A model generated the notes under the pieces. That model did no database searches, was not told where the DNA came from, and worked only from the letters and a program-made list of their open reading frames with translations. From NCBI RefSeq assembly GCF_036077095.1, contig NZ_CP107961.1, forward strand, positions 1-64,000: 64,000 nucleotides of DNA, given 5' to 3'. Source of the DNA: Streptomyces sp. NBC_00376. GTDB lineage: Bacteria > Actinomycetota > Actinomycetes > Streptomycetales > Streptomycetaceae. Every line of letters starts with the position of its first letter. Position 1 is the first letter of the stretch. Of this stretch, positions 8,865 to 16,959 are shown piece after piece. Position numbers and translations under genes: made by a program.

Positions 8865-9587
8865 TCACCCGGTGCGCTTCCTTCTGACAGGCTCGGGCAC
8901 TTCGCCATCCAGGTTAAGGTCCAGCGCTTCCTGGTGGTGAACCAGCTCAGGACCAATTCTGTGCGGAAACGCAGTCGGATCGTCATCGTGGTCTGCGGCG
9001 ATCTGGGCAAGCACCTCGTGCTGGGAGGTGCTGTTGCCCTGGAACCAGAGCGTGACATTGAGGCGAATCCGTCCGTTTCCTGCTGGTTCGAGCCACTTGT
9101 ACTCGCAGAGGGTACGGACGGCGCGGTTCACCGTGGGCCTGGTGATCATCTTGGCGCCTGACTTCTTGGCTGCGAGGCCGTTCAGGCCATCGGTGATCTC
9201 CTGCTGGGTGTACTCCGCGATCCCGGTGCCGGGGCGCTGCCCGCCCGCCACGTACAGGAACACGCACAGCTGGCTCTTCGTGATGCCGTTGGCGATGAAG
9301 AGCTGGGGCAGCAGCTGCGTGAACCAGTTGCTGGCGAGGCTGTAGCCGGCGCCTCCGGCGAAGCTGTGGACGGACCGCGGGTCGTTCTCGTACTCGAAGG
9401 TGACGCCTTTGAGCTTGCGTTTCCCTGCCCTTGGCTGTGTTGTCTCCGTCTCCGGGACAGTCGTGCCGAGTTGCTCACCCAACAGGTTCAGGATGTCGTC
9501 GAACACGGCGTTGCTCTCCGGCGAGGACGCAGGAGAAGGCACTGCTCGGGGCCGACGCGGCTGGCGCGACGGCGTTTCAGATGTCAC
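8865..9587 (-). CDS. Winged-helix DNA-binding protein (long partner, plasmid replication/regulation type)
   Basis: 240 residues. A low-complexity Pro/Ser/Arg N-terminus of about 60 residues precedes a winged-helix domain (TQLLPQLFIANGITKSQ, then EYTQQEITDGLNGL, then PTVNRAVRTLCEYKWLEPAG and a wing ending RIRLNVTLWFQG). This layout resembles MarR-like plasmid replication or control proteins of actinomycetes. Start ATG has AAGGAGGG upstream. Immediately upstream are four copies of a 27-bp palindrome (9626-9899), the obvious candidates for its binding sites, which suggests autoregulation or an iteron-type interaction. Forms an operon with the smaller winged-helix gene. Confidence 0.6.
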   Translation of the reverse strand: MTSETPSRQPRRPRAVPSPASSPESNAVFDDILNLLGEQLGTTVPETETTQPRAGKRKLKGVTFEYENDPRSVHSFAGGAGYSLASNWFTQLLPQLFIANGITKSQLCVFLYVAGGQRPGTGIAEYTQQEITDGLNGLAAKKSGAKMITRPTVNRAVRTLCEYKWLEPAGNGRIRLNVTLWFQGNSTSQHEVLAQIAADHDDDPTAFPHRIGPELVHHQEALDLNLDGEVPEPVRRKRTG

Positions 9588-9625
9588 TGGACCCTCCTTG
9601 TTGCTCAGGCGGTCCGAGGCTATCC

Positions 9626-9899
9626 CAAAAGTTCGGCTGAGCCTTACTTTTGACGGCTCGACACGCTTCGAGTCTGAAGGGGTGACGGGCGCGCTTCAAA
9701 AGTTTGCGTGAGCTGAACTTTTGGCGCACGAAAGCGGTGAAAGTTAGCGTGAGCCTAACTTCCAGTTTCGTTCTGCAGCACATTTTGATCGAATCGGTGC
9801 CACGGCCCGGGGGGTTCGCCTGGAACCGCCACTCCCCTGACCTGCGGTTTCTCTGGCGATCATGGTCGGTTTGAAAAGTTAGGCTGAGCCTTACTTTCA
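9626..9899. promoter_or_regulatory. Four 27-bp palindromic operator/iteron sites
   Basis: Near-palindromic sites centred at 9639, 9710, 9751 and 9886, sharing the core GTTAGGCTGAGCCTTACTTT with A-rich and T-rich flanks. The first and last are almost identical; the middle two carry GCGTGAGC in the core. Centre spacings are 71, 41 and 135 bp. They lie in the promoter region of the minus-strand winged-helix operon (start 9587). Likely binding sites for that protein. The core also resembles an actinobacterial DtxR/DmdR iron box, so a metal regulator is an alternative reader. Confidence 0.65.
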
Positions 9900-9903
9900 A
9901 GGC

Positions 9904-9953
9904 CAAATGTGCTGGCCAGGTTAACATTTCGGCCCACCAAATGTGTCGGCCAG
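9904..9953. repeat. Direct repeat pair CAAATGTGYYGGCCAG
   Basis: Two 15-16 bp direct copies (AAATGTGCTGGCCAG and AAATGTGTCGGCCAG) about 34 bp apart, just beyond the last palindromic operator. Function unknown. Confidence 0.45.
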
Positions 9954-10503
9954 AGCATGATCAACATCGCGTACATGCAGGTCAGAGCCTTGCGAGGGTC
10001 CGGCGCCTCTTATAAAAGAAGAGCCGCACGCTACGTATGGCAGCGTGCGAAGCCGGAGTGTGTGCTGTGGCGGCCGCGCTTCGTTGGGCTCGTGAATCGG
10101 CAACGGGAGGCGTCAGCCACCCTTCCTGAGGGGGTGTCACGGACTGGGCTCTCTACTCGCCTGACTGAACCTCGGCCCACGAAAGCCAGCCCCGACGATA
10201 GGTTCATGGACTCTGCGGCGGGAGTGCCCACCCGAGCCACCCACTGGGATCAGCCACTGTGCCGCTTTGACCACCCGCGGTCCAGTGAACCCGGCGGACC
10301 GCGACGGCTCAGCAGTTGAGTCGAGGCCGAGTCGGCACCCGCGATGGACAAGATGCCCTGAGGGTCGCGCGCAGTTGCTGTCTTGGGGGTAATTGCGGGC
10401 GGGCGGAGTAGCGTTGGAGAGGCGCAGGGTGGGGCATTATAGGTGATGTTTTTTATTTAGATCCTCTCCCCCGCACATTCGGGCGTTCCGGTTCATGGTG
10501 TGG
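9954..10503. other. Non-coding stretch upstream of parA
   Basis: Nothing recognisable was found. Short frames on both strands lack domains and plausible starts. It separates the divergent winged-helix operon from the partition operon. Confidence 0.4.
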
Positions 10504-10548
10504 CGCTGTGGGGGGAGCTATCACGCCGTGATAGCTCCCCCCACAGCG
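10504..10548. promoter_or_regulatory. 45-bp perfect palindrome containing a parS-like core
   Basis: 22-bp arms are perfectly complementary around a single central C at 10526. The centre is CTATCACGCCGTGATAG, the same core that recurs six times inside parB. It lies 66 bp upstream of the parA start, so it could serve both as centromere site and as operator for parAB autoregulation. The GC arms followed by AAAAA also look terminator-like, but the shared core argues for protein binding. Confidence 0.75.
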
Positions 10549-10614
10549 AAAAAGCTGACACAGCTAACGTTTTGTGCGCTCAATTGATCTACGGCGTTAG
10601 TAGAGTGACGGACT

Positions 10615-11865
10615 ATGACGACACCCGACATCCGGGGCGACCGAGAGAAGGTCGTCTCGAAGCTGCCCTCCTGGCTTCGCCAGGAACTCAAGGTCCGCGC
10701 CGTTCAGCACGGCATCGACATGCAGGACGCCGTGGAAGCCGGCATCACTGCCTGGCGCGGTCTCGGCTCCAACCTCTCCCCCATCGATACTTCTGGGGCG
10801 GAATCCTTCGCGACGTTCCTGCCTTCCCAGCTGTGGGCCGGATTCCGTTCGGACTGCAAGCGCCGCGGGGTTTCGCTCATCCAGGGCCTGGCCCAGTCCG
10901 TGCGGGTCTGGTTGGACAGTCATCCTGCGCCCGCGGTTCGGCGCCCCGATATCGTCCGACGCGTCGTCATCTGCAATCAGAAGGGCGGCGTCGGCAAGAC
11001 CGCCGTGACTGCCGGGACCGGCGAAGCTCTCGCGGAAGACGCCACCGCCCTTGTGCCGGTCCGTGTCTCCAAGCACTTCGCCGCACTTCTCGAAGAGGAC
11101 GAGGAGGTCGCCAATGATCCGCTCGCTCTGGAGGATCTGCCCGGGCTCGGACAGCGCGTTCTTCTCGTCGACTTCGACCCCCAGGGACACCTCACCAAGC
11201 AGCTCGGCCATGCTCCCCTCGCCATGGACGGGGACTCTCTCACCAATCACATGGCCGGTGACGGCAAGGGTTCGCTGAGCGATCTCATCGTGACGATCGA
11301 GGAGGACCGGTTCGGCGGGCGTCTGCACCTTCTGCCCGCCTGCACCGATGCCTTCCTCCTCGACGTGCGACTCGCCTCCGTCCGTGCACGCGAAGCCGCT
11401 CTCGAACGTGCCCTTGCCGCGGTCGAGCCCGATTACGACGTCATCCTGATCGACTGCCCTCCCAGCCTCGGGCTCAGCATGGACGCTGCTACTTACTACG
11501 GGCGCCGTCGCCCGCAGGAAGTGCCGGGCAACTCCGGCGTTCTCATCGTCGTCCAGGCCGAGGACAGCAGTGCCGACGCCTACGAGCTGCTCACGTCGCA
11601 GATCGAGGACATGCGCAATGACCTCGCGCTCGACGTCGACTACCTCGGGCTGGTCGTCAACCACTACGACGCCCGCCGCGGTTACATCGCCACTTCCTCC
11701 CTCCAGTCCTGGATGGCCATAAAGGATCCGCGCGTCGTGGGCGTCATCGGAGACCTCAAGGAACAGAAGGAAGCCGTCCGTGCCAAGCGGCCCCTGCTTG
11801 CCTACGCACCCCGCTGCGAACAGTCCGTTGCCCTCCGCGCCCTCGCCCGGGAGATCAGCAAGTGA
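10615..11865 (+). CDS. parA: ParA partition ATPase with N-terminal DNA-binding region
   Basis: 416-residue plasmid partition ATPase. The deviant Walker A motif KGGVGKT sits near residue 125, a Walker A' region VLLVDFDPQGHLTKQLG near 185, and Walker B VILIDCPPSLGLS near 285. The first 110 residues contain two similar ribbon-helix-helix-like segments (LPSWLRQELKVRAVQHGI and LPSQLWAGFRSDCKRRGV), each followed by an amphipathic helix ending in W, so it may bind its own operator in addition to non-specific DNA. It acts with the downstream ParB, which starts within its stop codon (ATGA overlap). The parS-like palindrome at 10504-10548 is probably its operator or centromere site. Confidence 0.9.
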   Translation: MTTPDIRGDREKVVSKLPSWLRQELKVRAVQHGIDMQDAVEAGITAWRGLGSNLSPIDTSGAESFATFLPSQLWAGFRSDCKRRGVSLIQGLAQSVRVWLDSHPAPAVRRPDIVRRVVICNQKGGVGKTAVTAGTGEALAEDATALVPVRVSKHFAALLEEDEEVANDPLALEDLPGLGQRVLLVDFDPQGHLTKQLGHAPLAMDGDSLTNHMAGDGKGSLSDLIVTIEEDRFGGRLHLLPACTDAFLLDVRLASVRAREAALERALAAVEPDYDVILIDCPPSLGLSMDAATYYGRRRPQEVPGNSGVLIVVQAEDSSADAYELLTSQIEDMRNDLALDVDYLGLVVNHYDARRGYIATSSLQSWMAIKDPRVVGVIGDLKEQKEAVRAKRPLLAYAPRCEQSVALRALAREISK

Positions 11866-13112
11866 GTAAGGCCAAGAACCTTGGCGCCGGCGCCTCCTTC
11901 GCCCAGGCCCGACCCATCAGCGCTCGTCGGGCCGCGATCGGCGCTGCTACGGGTGTGCCGACGGCGGGTGTGCCCGAGCCGACCGAGCTTTCTCTGAATC
12001 TCATCAGTCAGAACCCTGACAACCCCCGCGAGGAGCTCCGCGATCTTGAGGGTCTGGCGGAGAGCATCGCAGAGATCGGCCTCGTCAACGCCGTGACGGT
12101 GGCCTCCATCGAGGCTTACTTGGAGGAGCGGCCGCATCGCGCGGCCGACCTCGACGAGGGGGCCCGGTACATCATCGTCGACGGTCACCGTCGTCTTGCC
12201 GCAGCACGTCTTGCCGGAGCTGCGAAGATTCGCGTCAGCGTCGACAACGCCCTTGTCTCTACGGATGAGGCGCTGCTCGAGGCAGCCTTCGTGGCCAACG
12301 TCCACCGCGACGACATGAACCCGTTGGAGCAGGCTCAGGCCCTTCGTACGCTCGTCGACTTCTACGGTTCTCAGACCAAGGCTGCCAAGCGGCTCGGCAT
12401 TGCGCAGTCGACCATTTCCTCGAAGCTATCCGTTCTCGACCTCGATCCTCAGCTCCAGGCGGACCTGGTGGAGGGGCGCCGCAAGATCGAGCACGTACGG
12501 AATCTCTCCAAGCTGCCACCCGATGAGCAGCGCCAGCAGGCGGATGCGCGGGCTGCCGCGGGGGTTCAGCGGCGCTCGGCAGTGCGGGAGCTATCACGGC
12601 GTGATAGCCCGGAGGGCGGGGGAGAGGCTGAGACGTCAGATGGTGCCGGTGCTTCGGGTAGCTCCGGGGAACAGGGGGCGTCAGTATCACGGCGTGATAA
12701 TCCGGGGGAGGGACCGGAAGAAGTATCACGGCGTGATAGCTCGGAGGAGAGTCATGCTGCCCTATCACGGCGTGATAGCCCGAGCGAGGAACAGGCCGTC
12801 CTATCACGGCGTGATAATCCCGGAGCTCGGCAGGCTGAGCTATCACGCCGTGATAGCTCCGAGGCCCAGGAGCCAGCATCGGCGACACACGATGAGGTGC
12901 CTGGACAGCGGTCGGAGCATGCCGGGCACCAGGTCGCACCGGCTCAGCTCGCGCCGGGGGAGTCGGGCATCGTCGCGCTCGGCAAGGTGACGAAGATGCC
13001 CTGGCACGACGGTCATCAGGTCGCCGACCTCGTACTGAGGAAGATGGACGAGGCGCAGCGGAAGATCCTCGTCGACAGGATCCTCGCGGAAGGCACCAAC
13101 TCCGTTCGGTGA
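11862..13112 (+). CDS. parB: ParB/KorB-type centromere-binding protein with embedded parS array
   Basis: 416 residues. The ParB N-terminal domain is clear: NLISQNPDNPREELRDLEGL, then YIIVDGHRRLAAARLAGA and an ANVHRDDMNPLEQAQALRTL helix region. It is followed by a KorB-like helix-turn-helix (AKRLGIAQSTISSKLSVLDL). Residues 244-332 are a low-complexity insert containing six copies of (L/V)SRRD(S/N), the last five at an exact 13-residue period. Each copy is encoded by the palindrome TATCACGSCGTGATA, identical to the core upstream of parA. The C-terminal 60 residues resemble a dimerisation domain. Starts by ATGA overlap with parA; a GC hairpin terminator follows at 13125. Confidence 0.9.
   Translation: MSKAKNLGAGASFAQARPISARRAAIGAATGVPTAGVPEPTELSLNLISQNPDNPREELRDLEGLAESIAEIGLVNAVTVASIEAYLEERPHRAADLDEGARYIIVDGHRRLAAARLAGAAKIRVSVDNALVSTDEALLEAAFVANVHRDDMNPLEQAQALRTLVDFYGSQTKAAKRLGIAQSTISSKLSVLDLDPQLQADLVEGRRKIEHVRNLSKLPPDEQRQQADARAAAGVQRRSAVRELSRRDSPEGGGEAETSDGAGASGSSGEQGASVSRRDNPGEGPEEVSRRDSSEESHAALSRRDSPSEEQAVLSRRDNPGARQAELSRRDSSEAQEPASATHDEVPGQRSEHAGHQVAPAQLAPGESGIVALGKVTKMPWHDGHQVADLVLRKMDEAQRKILVDRILAEGTNSVR
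12590..12856. repeat. Six parS-like palindromes inside the parB coding sequence
   Basis: TATCACGSCGTGATA copies centred at 12599, 12692, 12731, 12770, 12809 and 12848. The last five are spaced exactly 39 bp (13 codons); the first gap is 93 bp (31 codons). Five copies have central G, the last has central C as in the parA upstream site. The encoded SRRD always uses TCA CGG CGT GAT, where TCA is a rare Ser codon in Streptomyces, so selection is on the DNA site rather than on the peptide. Confidence 0.85.
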
Positions 13113-13124
13113 ATAGCCCGGTGA

Positions 13125-13166
13125 GGGCGGGCCGGGGCCGGGGCGGTGTCAGTACCCGGCCCGCCC
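13125..13166 (+). terminator. GC-rich hairpin terminator after parB
   Basis: Perfect 12-bp stem (GGGCGGGCCGGG with its complement) and an 18-base loop, starting 13 bases after the parB stop codon. Confidence 0.55.
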
Positions 13167-13380
13167 CGGGGCGGTTGTCGGAGGTGAGGCGAGGAACTGT
13201 CAGGTGCAGTAGGCGTGTTGGTCCTGATGTGTTTGAACTTCGGTTGTCCGGCCTGCAGGTTCGTGTCCGCCGGCAGGCGCGATTGGCTGGTATGCACCGG
13301 TGAGAGCAGTCGTAATGGGGAAGCCGCTTGAGCCTGGATGCAGACGGACTTGAGCGGTCCGGACGGTGGGGGAGAGGCCT

Positions 13381-13776
13381 CAGCGACTGAATGTCAGCGA
13401 CTGAATGAGTGTTGAGTCGCTTCGCTCGGAAATGTAAAACCGCAGGTCAGAAGGGCTTGCTGGGGGGAACAGCGACTGAAGCGACTCAAGTTTCAGGTAT
13501 ATGGAGACATTCGTGCGTGTGCGTGTGAGCGCGTGCGTGCGTCATATATAGCGAGCTTGAGTCGCTTCAGTCGCTGTTCTCTGTTGCATACGCCTGTGAC
13601 CTGGTGTTTTGTGTGCCTGTCCGGCAGCGACTGAAGCGACTGTCGGTCTCTGGGGCCTCGGTTGCTCCGTCGCTCGGGCATCTTGCAGATGCGTACACCT
13701 GTTCTGCCCCATGTGCCTCTCCTCTCCCTTAGATTTCGCTAATCTGATTTTGGGAGTTGAGTCGCTTCAGTCGCTG
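13381..13776. other. Putative replication origin: inverted iterons around an AT/Z-DNA-prone core
   Basis: The 20-bp element CAGCGACTGAAGCGACTCAA occurs at 13470-13489, inverted at 13558-13577, as 17 of 20 bases at 13625-13641 and inverted at 13757-13776. Partial copies lie at 13381-13390, 13395-13404 and 13412-13424. Each copy itself contains two AGCGACT heptamers. Between the first inverted pair is an alternating purine-pyrimidine run (GCGTGTGCGTGTGAGCGCG) and a TATATA. The last copy ends 13 bp before the primase-polymerase start. Iterons upstream of a replication gene are the classic layout of a plasmid origin. Confidence 0.75.
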
Positions 13777-13789
13777 ATGGGGGAAGTGA

Positions 13790-14902
13790 ATGGCAGCTGA
13801 GCTGCAGGTTTCGCGCAGCGACCCACGGCAGTTCGTGAGATCTGCATCGGTCGCTTCGCAGCCTCTGACAACTGCCTCGTGGTGTGCGCGCCAGGGGTGG
13901 CCGGTTCATCCTCTTGCTCCGGGCCGTAAAACGCCTGTGGGCAACTGTGAGGTGTGCCGTGTTCAAGGTCATGCCCGAGGGGGGTGTGACTGTATTCGTG
14001 CGGGTCGCTGGTGTCATGGGTTTCATGCGGCAACGCTTGATTTCGACCGGATCCAGCAGTGGTGGGGATCCCGGCCCGATCTCGGGGTGGGGGTCGCCAC
14101 CGGTCCGGCCGGCCTCGTGGTCATCGATATCGATGCGCATGCGTGCGAACTCCCCGACCGTGACCGGCTGCTGCCCGGTGTCGGGATATCCGCCGGGGTC
14201 GACCTGACCGGGCTGGCCAATGGCTTCCACACCCTGGGCGTGCTGGCTGCACTGCGCGGCGCGGCCAGCCCGGCGGACGACGAGTCGACGCTCCGGGTCC
14301 GCACCCCGTCCGGGGGACTCCACGTGTGGTACCGCAACGACGGCGGGCACCGGTGGCAGTGCTCCTCCGGGTCGGGCGGTGGCCGTGCCCTCGCCTGGCA
14401 GGTCGATGTCCGGGCGCACGGTGGGTACATCGTGGCGCCCGGGACCGTGACCCCTGCAGGGATCTACCGGCCCGTGGGGACCGTACGGGTTCCGGCTCCG
14501 CTTCCCGCCTGGCTCGCCAGGGAACTGGAGCGCACCGGGCATCTGCCGTCCGCGTCCGTGCCGGGGACCCGGCCGGTGCCGCCCCGGGCCAGGCAGGCGG
14601 TTCTCGCGGCCGGTGGTGGCCGCGGTGCGGGGGACCGAGTGCTGACCGGTGTTCTCGCCGAGGTTTCCGCGTGTGCGGCAGTACCCGAAGGCGCCGCGTT
14701 CTCCGAGAAGTTGAACCGGGCTGCGTACACAGCAGGGGGGCTGGTCGCGGCGGGGCACATCACGGAGGCCGAAGCCACGCGTGTGTTGCAGGATGCGGCC
14801 GAGCAGGCCCGCCCGGGGCAACAGCGGCGTTGCCTGGCGATCATCCGGAGTGGGCTGAGCGCAGGTCTGGCACGTCCGCTGTCCCTCGGGGGGCGGGCGT
14901 GA
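13790..14902 (+). CDS. Bifunctional primase-polymerase (PrimPol) replication protein
   Basis: 370 residues. The N-terminal AEP/prim-pol domain starts at ASWCARQGWPVHPLAPGRKTPV, then a Cys cluster (CEVCRVQGHARGGCDC) and WWGSRPDLGVGVATG. The catalytic acidic motif is VVIDIDAH, and the conserved TPSGGLHVWY follows. These are the hallmarks of actinomycete plasmid and phage prim-pol proteins that initiate replication. Residues 270-370 look like an accessory helical region. It has GGGGGAAG before the ATG, an iteron 13 bp upstream, and a GTGA overlap with the downstream helicase, so the two act as one replication unit. Confidence 0.85.
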   Translation: MAAELQVSRSDPRQFVRSASVASQPLTTASWCARQGWPVHPLAPGRKTPVGNCEVCRVQGHARGGCDCIRAGRWCHGFHAATLDFDRIQQWWGSRPDLGVGVATGPAGLVVIDIDAHACELPDRDRLLPGVGISAGVDLTGLANGFHTLGVLAALRGAASPADDESTLRVRTPSGGLHVWYRNDGGHRWQCSSGSGGGRALAWQVDVRAHGGYIVAPGTVTPAGIYRPVGTVRVPAPLPAWLARELERTGHLPSASVPGTRPVPPRARQAVLAAGGGRGAGDRVLTGVLAEVSACAAVPEGAAFSEKLNRAAYTAGGLVAAGHITEAEATRVLQDAAEQARPGQQRRCLAIIRSGLSAGLARPLSLGGRA

Positions 14903-16431
14903 GTGTGGACGAGGAGAGAGCACTGTCTGCCTTCGACGTCCAGGCGGTGGCCGCGCAGATCCTCGCGCAGCCCGTCCCGGCGCCCAGGCAGAGCGAGGAA
15001 TCCGCGCGGTACGAGGCCGTGGCCGCCCCGGAGGGGGACGGCGAGGCGACGGCGGACGGGCTGTTGCCCGACACGCTGACGGACCGCGGTAACGCCAAGT
15101 TGTTCGTCAAGCTCTACTCCAACGACTACCGGCACGTCCCCGGGATCGGCTGGTACCGGTGGGACGGCACCCGGTGGCAGATCGACGAGGACGACACGGT
15201 GATGTGGTCGGCGGGCGATCTGGCGGAGTCCATCGCCACCACCGATCCGCGAGGCGTCTACACCCCGACCGCGTTGCAGCAGCACCGCCGCCGCACGCTG
15301 AGCACCAGCGGGATGAACGCGATGCTGACGCAGGCGAAGTCCGCCCCGGGGATGGTGCTCAACGCGGCGCGGCTGGACGCGGATCCGTACGCGTTGTGCA
15401 CGCCCGCGGGCGTCGTCGACCTGCGTTCCGGGCGCATCCGTCCTGCCGAGCCCACGAAGGACTTCCATTCCCGGTCCACCTCGGCCGCACCTGAGCCGAT
15501 GCCGACGCCGCGCTGGAACCGGTTCCTGACCGACACCTTCGGCGAGGGGCCGGACGGTGCGGAGATGATCGACTTTCTCCAGCTGCTGCTCGGCTACTCC
15601 GTCACCGGGGATGTCGGCGCCCAGGTCATGCCGTTCCTGTTCGGCTCAGGGAAGAACGGCAAGTCCGTACTGCTGGATGTGCTGATGAAGCTGCTCGGGG
15701 ACTACGCGGACGCGGCGCCTCCGGGGTTCCTGATGTCACGTCCGTACGAGGGGCATCCCACCGATTTGGCCGAGCTGCACGGCCGGCGCGTGATCGTGTG
15801 CAGTGAGGTCAAGCCGGGGGACCGCTTCGACGAGGCGCGGGTCAAACTGTTGACCGGTGGTGACCGCATCAAGGCGCGCCGGATGCGGCAGGACTTCTTC
15901 AGCTTCGAGCCGACGCACAAGATGTGGCTGCTCGGCAACCACCGCCCCGAGGTGGGCACGGGTGGGTTCGCGTTCTGGCGGCGGATGCGGCTGATCCCGT
16001 TCGAGCGGGTCGTCTCCGACGACCGCAAGATCGACAACCTGGCGGACATCCTCGTCACTCAGGAGGGTCCGGGCATCCTCAACTGGCTCATCGAGGGCGC
16101 CCGTCGCTACCTGGGGGGCGACAAGGACCTGGCGGGCCCCGAGCGGGTCCGCATCGCGACCACGGCGTACGCCGAGACCGAGGACCACACCGGGCGCTTC
16201 GTCCACGAGACCTGTCGGCTTGAGGCCGATCTGCGGGCGGAGCAGTCGCAGCTCTACGCGGCCTACAGGAGCTGGTGCCAGAATGAGGGTGCTCCGGCGA
16301 TATCGTCCCGGGCTTTCGCGGCACGTGTTCGCGAGGTGGTGGGACTGGCGTCACCGAAGGAAATGATCCTTTCCAATCAGCGCAAGTACTACCCGGGCAT
16401 CGGCCTGCTCGCGGACGAGGAGACAGTATGA
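14899..16431 (+). CDS. Plasmid/phage D5-P4 type replicative helicase
   Basis: 510 residues. An N-terminal D5-like region (WYRWDGTRWQIDEDDTVMWSAGDLAESI) precedes a superfamily-3 helicase domain. Walker A is FGSGKNGKS near residue 252; later motifs include VIVCSEVKPGDRFDEARVKLLTGGD and a sensor region FSFEPTHKMWLLGNHRPEV with Asn. This is the P4-alpha/D5 family that unwinds origins in phages and plasmids. GTG start chosen because it overlaps the stop of the prim-pol gene and fits the family start; a longer upstream frame is only a shadow. With the prim-pol it forms a split replication initiator. Confidence 0.85.
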   Translation: MSVDEERALSAFDVQAVAAQILAQPVPAPRQSEESARYEAVAAPEGDGEATADGLLPDTLTDRGNAKLFVKLYSNDYRHVPGIGWYRWDGTRWQIDEDDTVMWSAGDLAESIATTDPRGVYTPTALQQHRRRTLSTSGMNAMLTQAKSAPGMVLNAARLDADPYALCTPAGVVDLRSGRIRPAEPTKDFHSRSTSAAPEPMPTPRWNRFLTDTFGEGPDGAEMIDFLQLLLGYSVTGDVGAQVMPFLFGSGKNGKSVLLDVLMKLLGDYADAAPPGFLMSRPYEGHPTDLAELHGRRVIVCSEVKPGDRFDEARVKLLTGGDRIKARRMRQDFFSFEPTHKMWLLGNHRPEVGTGGFAFWRRMRLIPFERVVSDDRKIDNLADILVTQEGPGILNWLIEGARRYLGGDKDLAGPERVRIATTAYAETEDHTGRFVHETCRLEADLRAEQSQLYAAYRSWCQNEGAPAISSRAFAARVREVVGLASPKEMILSNQRKYYPGIGLLADEETV

Positions 16432-16817
16432 GTGCCCTCATCGCAGAGGACGAGATCGTCGACGAGATGGACCTCGTCTGGCTTGAGGACATCAGTCGGC
16501 TCGACTATGTCCGACAGAGCCTGGACCGGTTGCCGACCCGGCGTGGCAGACCCGCGTACCACCGTGACGGCCGGATGGTCGGGTACGCCCTGCTGGGCCC
16601 GAAGGCCAAGCCGTCCCGTTCCTCCGGCACGTTCAGGCGGCGGGTGTTCTGGCTGCTGCCGCACGACCGGGACACCGAGCCCGACGGGCTGTACGCGAGG
16701 GGGGCGCCGGCGGAGGCCGTGGATGTGCGGACGCTGGCGCCGGGCAGCAAGGGGCACAAGACCGAGCGTTCGGAGGGCGGACCGATGTCGTCCACGATGC
16801 GGGAGCTCCAGCCCTAG
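16428..16817 (+). CDS. Small hypothetical protein in the replication operon
   Basis: 129 residues, starting by ATGA overlap with the helicase stop. Acidic N-terminus (EDEIVDEMDLVWLEDISRLD) followed by a basic RRGRPAYHRDGRMVGYALLG segment and a C-terminal Lys/Arg-rich tail. I recognise no domain. Translational coupling suggests a replication or copy-control accessory role. It is the last gene before the polyketide cluster. Confidence 0.6.
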   Translation: MSALIAEDEIVDEMDLVWLEDISRLDYVRQSLDRLPTRRGRPAYHRDGRMVGYALLGPKAKPSRSSGTFRRRVFWLLPHDRDTEPDGLYARGAPAEAVDVRTLAPGSKGHKTERSEGGPMSSTMRELQP

Positions 16818-16959
16818 CCTCGGCCTCGACGGTCTCAGCCTTGACCTCAGCTTTAGCTTCGGCTCCCAGGATCCCGTTCTTCGGTGGATGGATTAGAAAC
16901 AGTCCCTCCGGTATATTTCCCGTTGCGAGGGTGGATCACGGCCAGGGGAAGGCGTCGCT

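Noticed and set aside
9626..9899. Iron boxes controlling siderophore genes
   Set aside because: No siderophore or iron transport gene nearby; the sites sit directly upstream of a DNA-binding protein operon, so local control is more likely. Kept only as an alternative.
12590..12856. Regularly spaced repeats that could be taken for a CRISPR array
   Set aside because: The repeats are 15-bp perfect palindromes at 39-bp intervals within a clear parB reading frame, with no cas genes, and they match the site upstream of parA.
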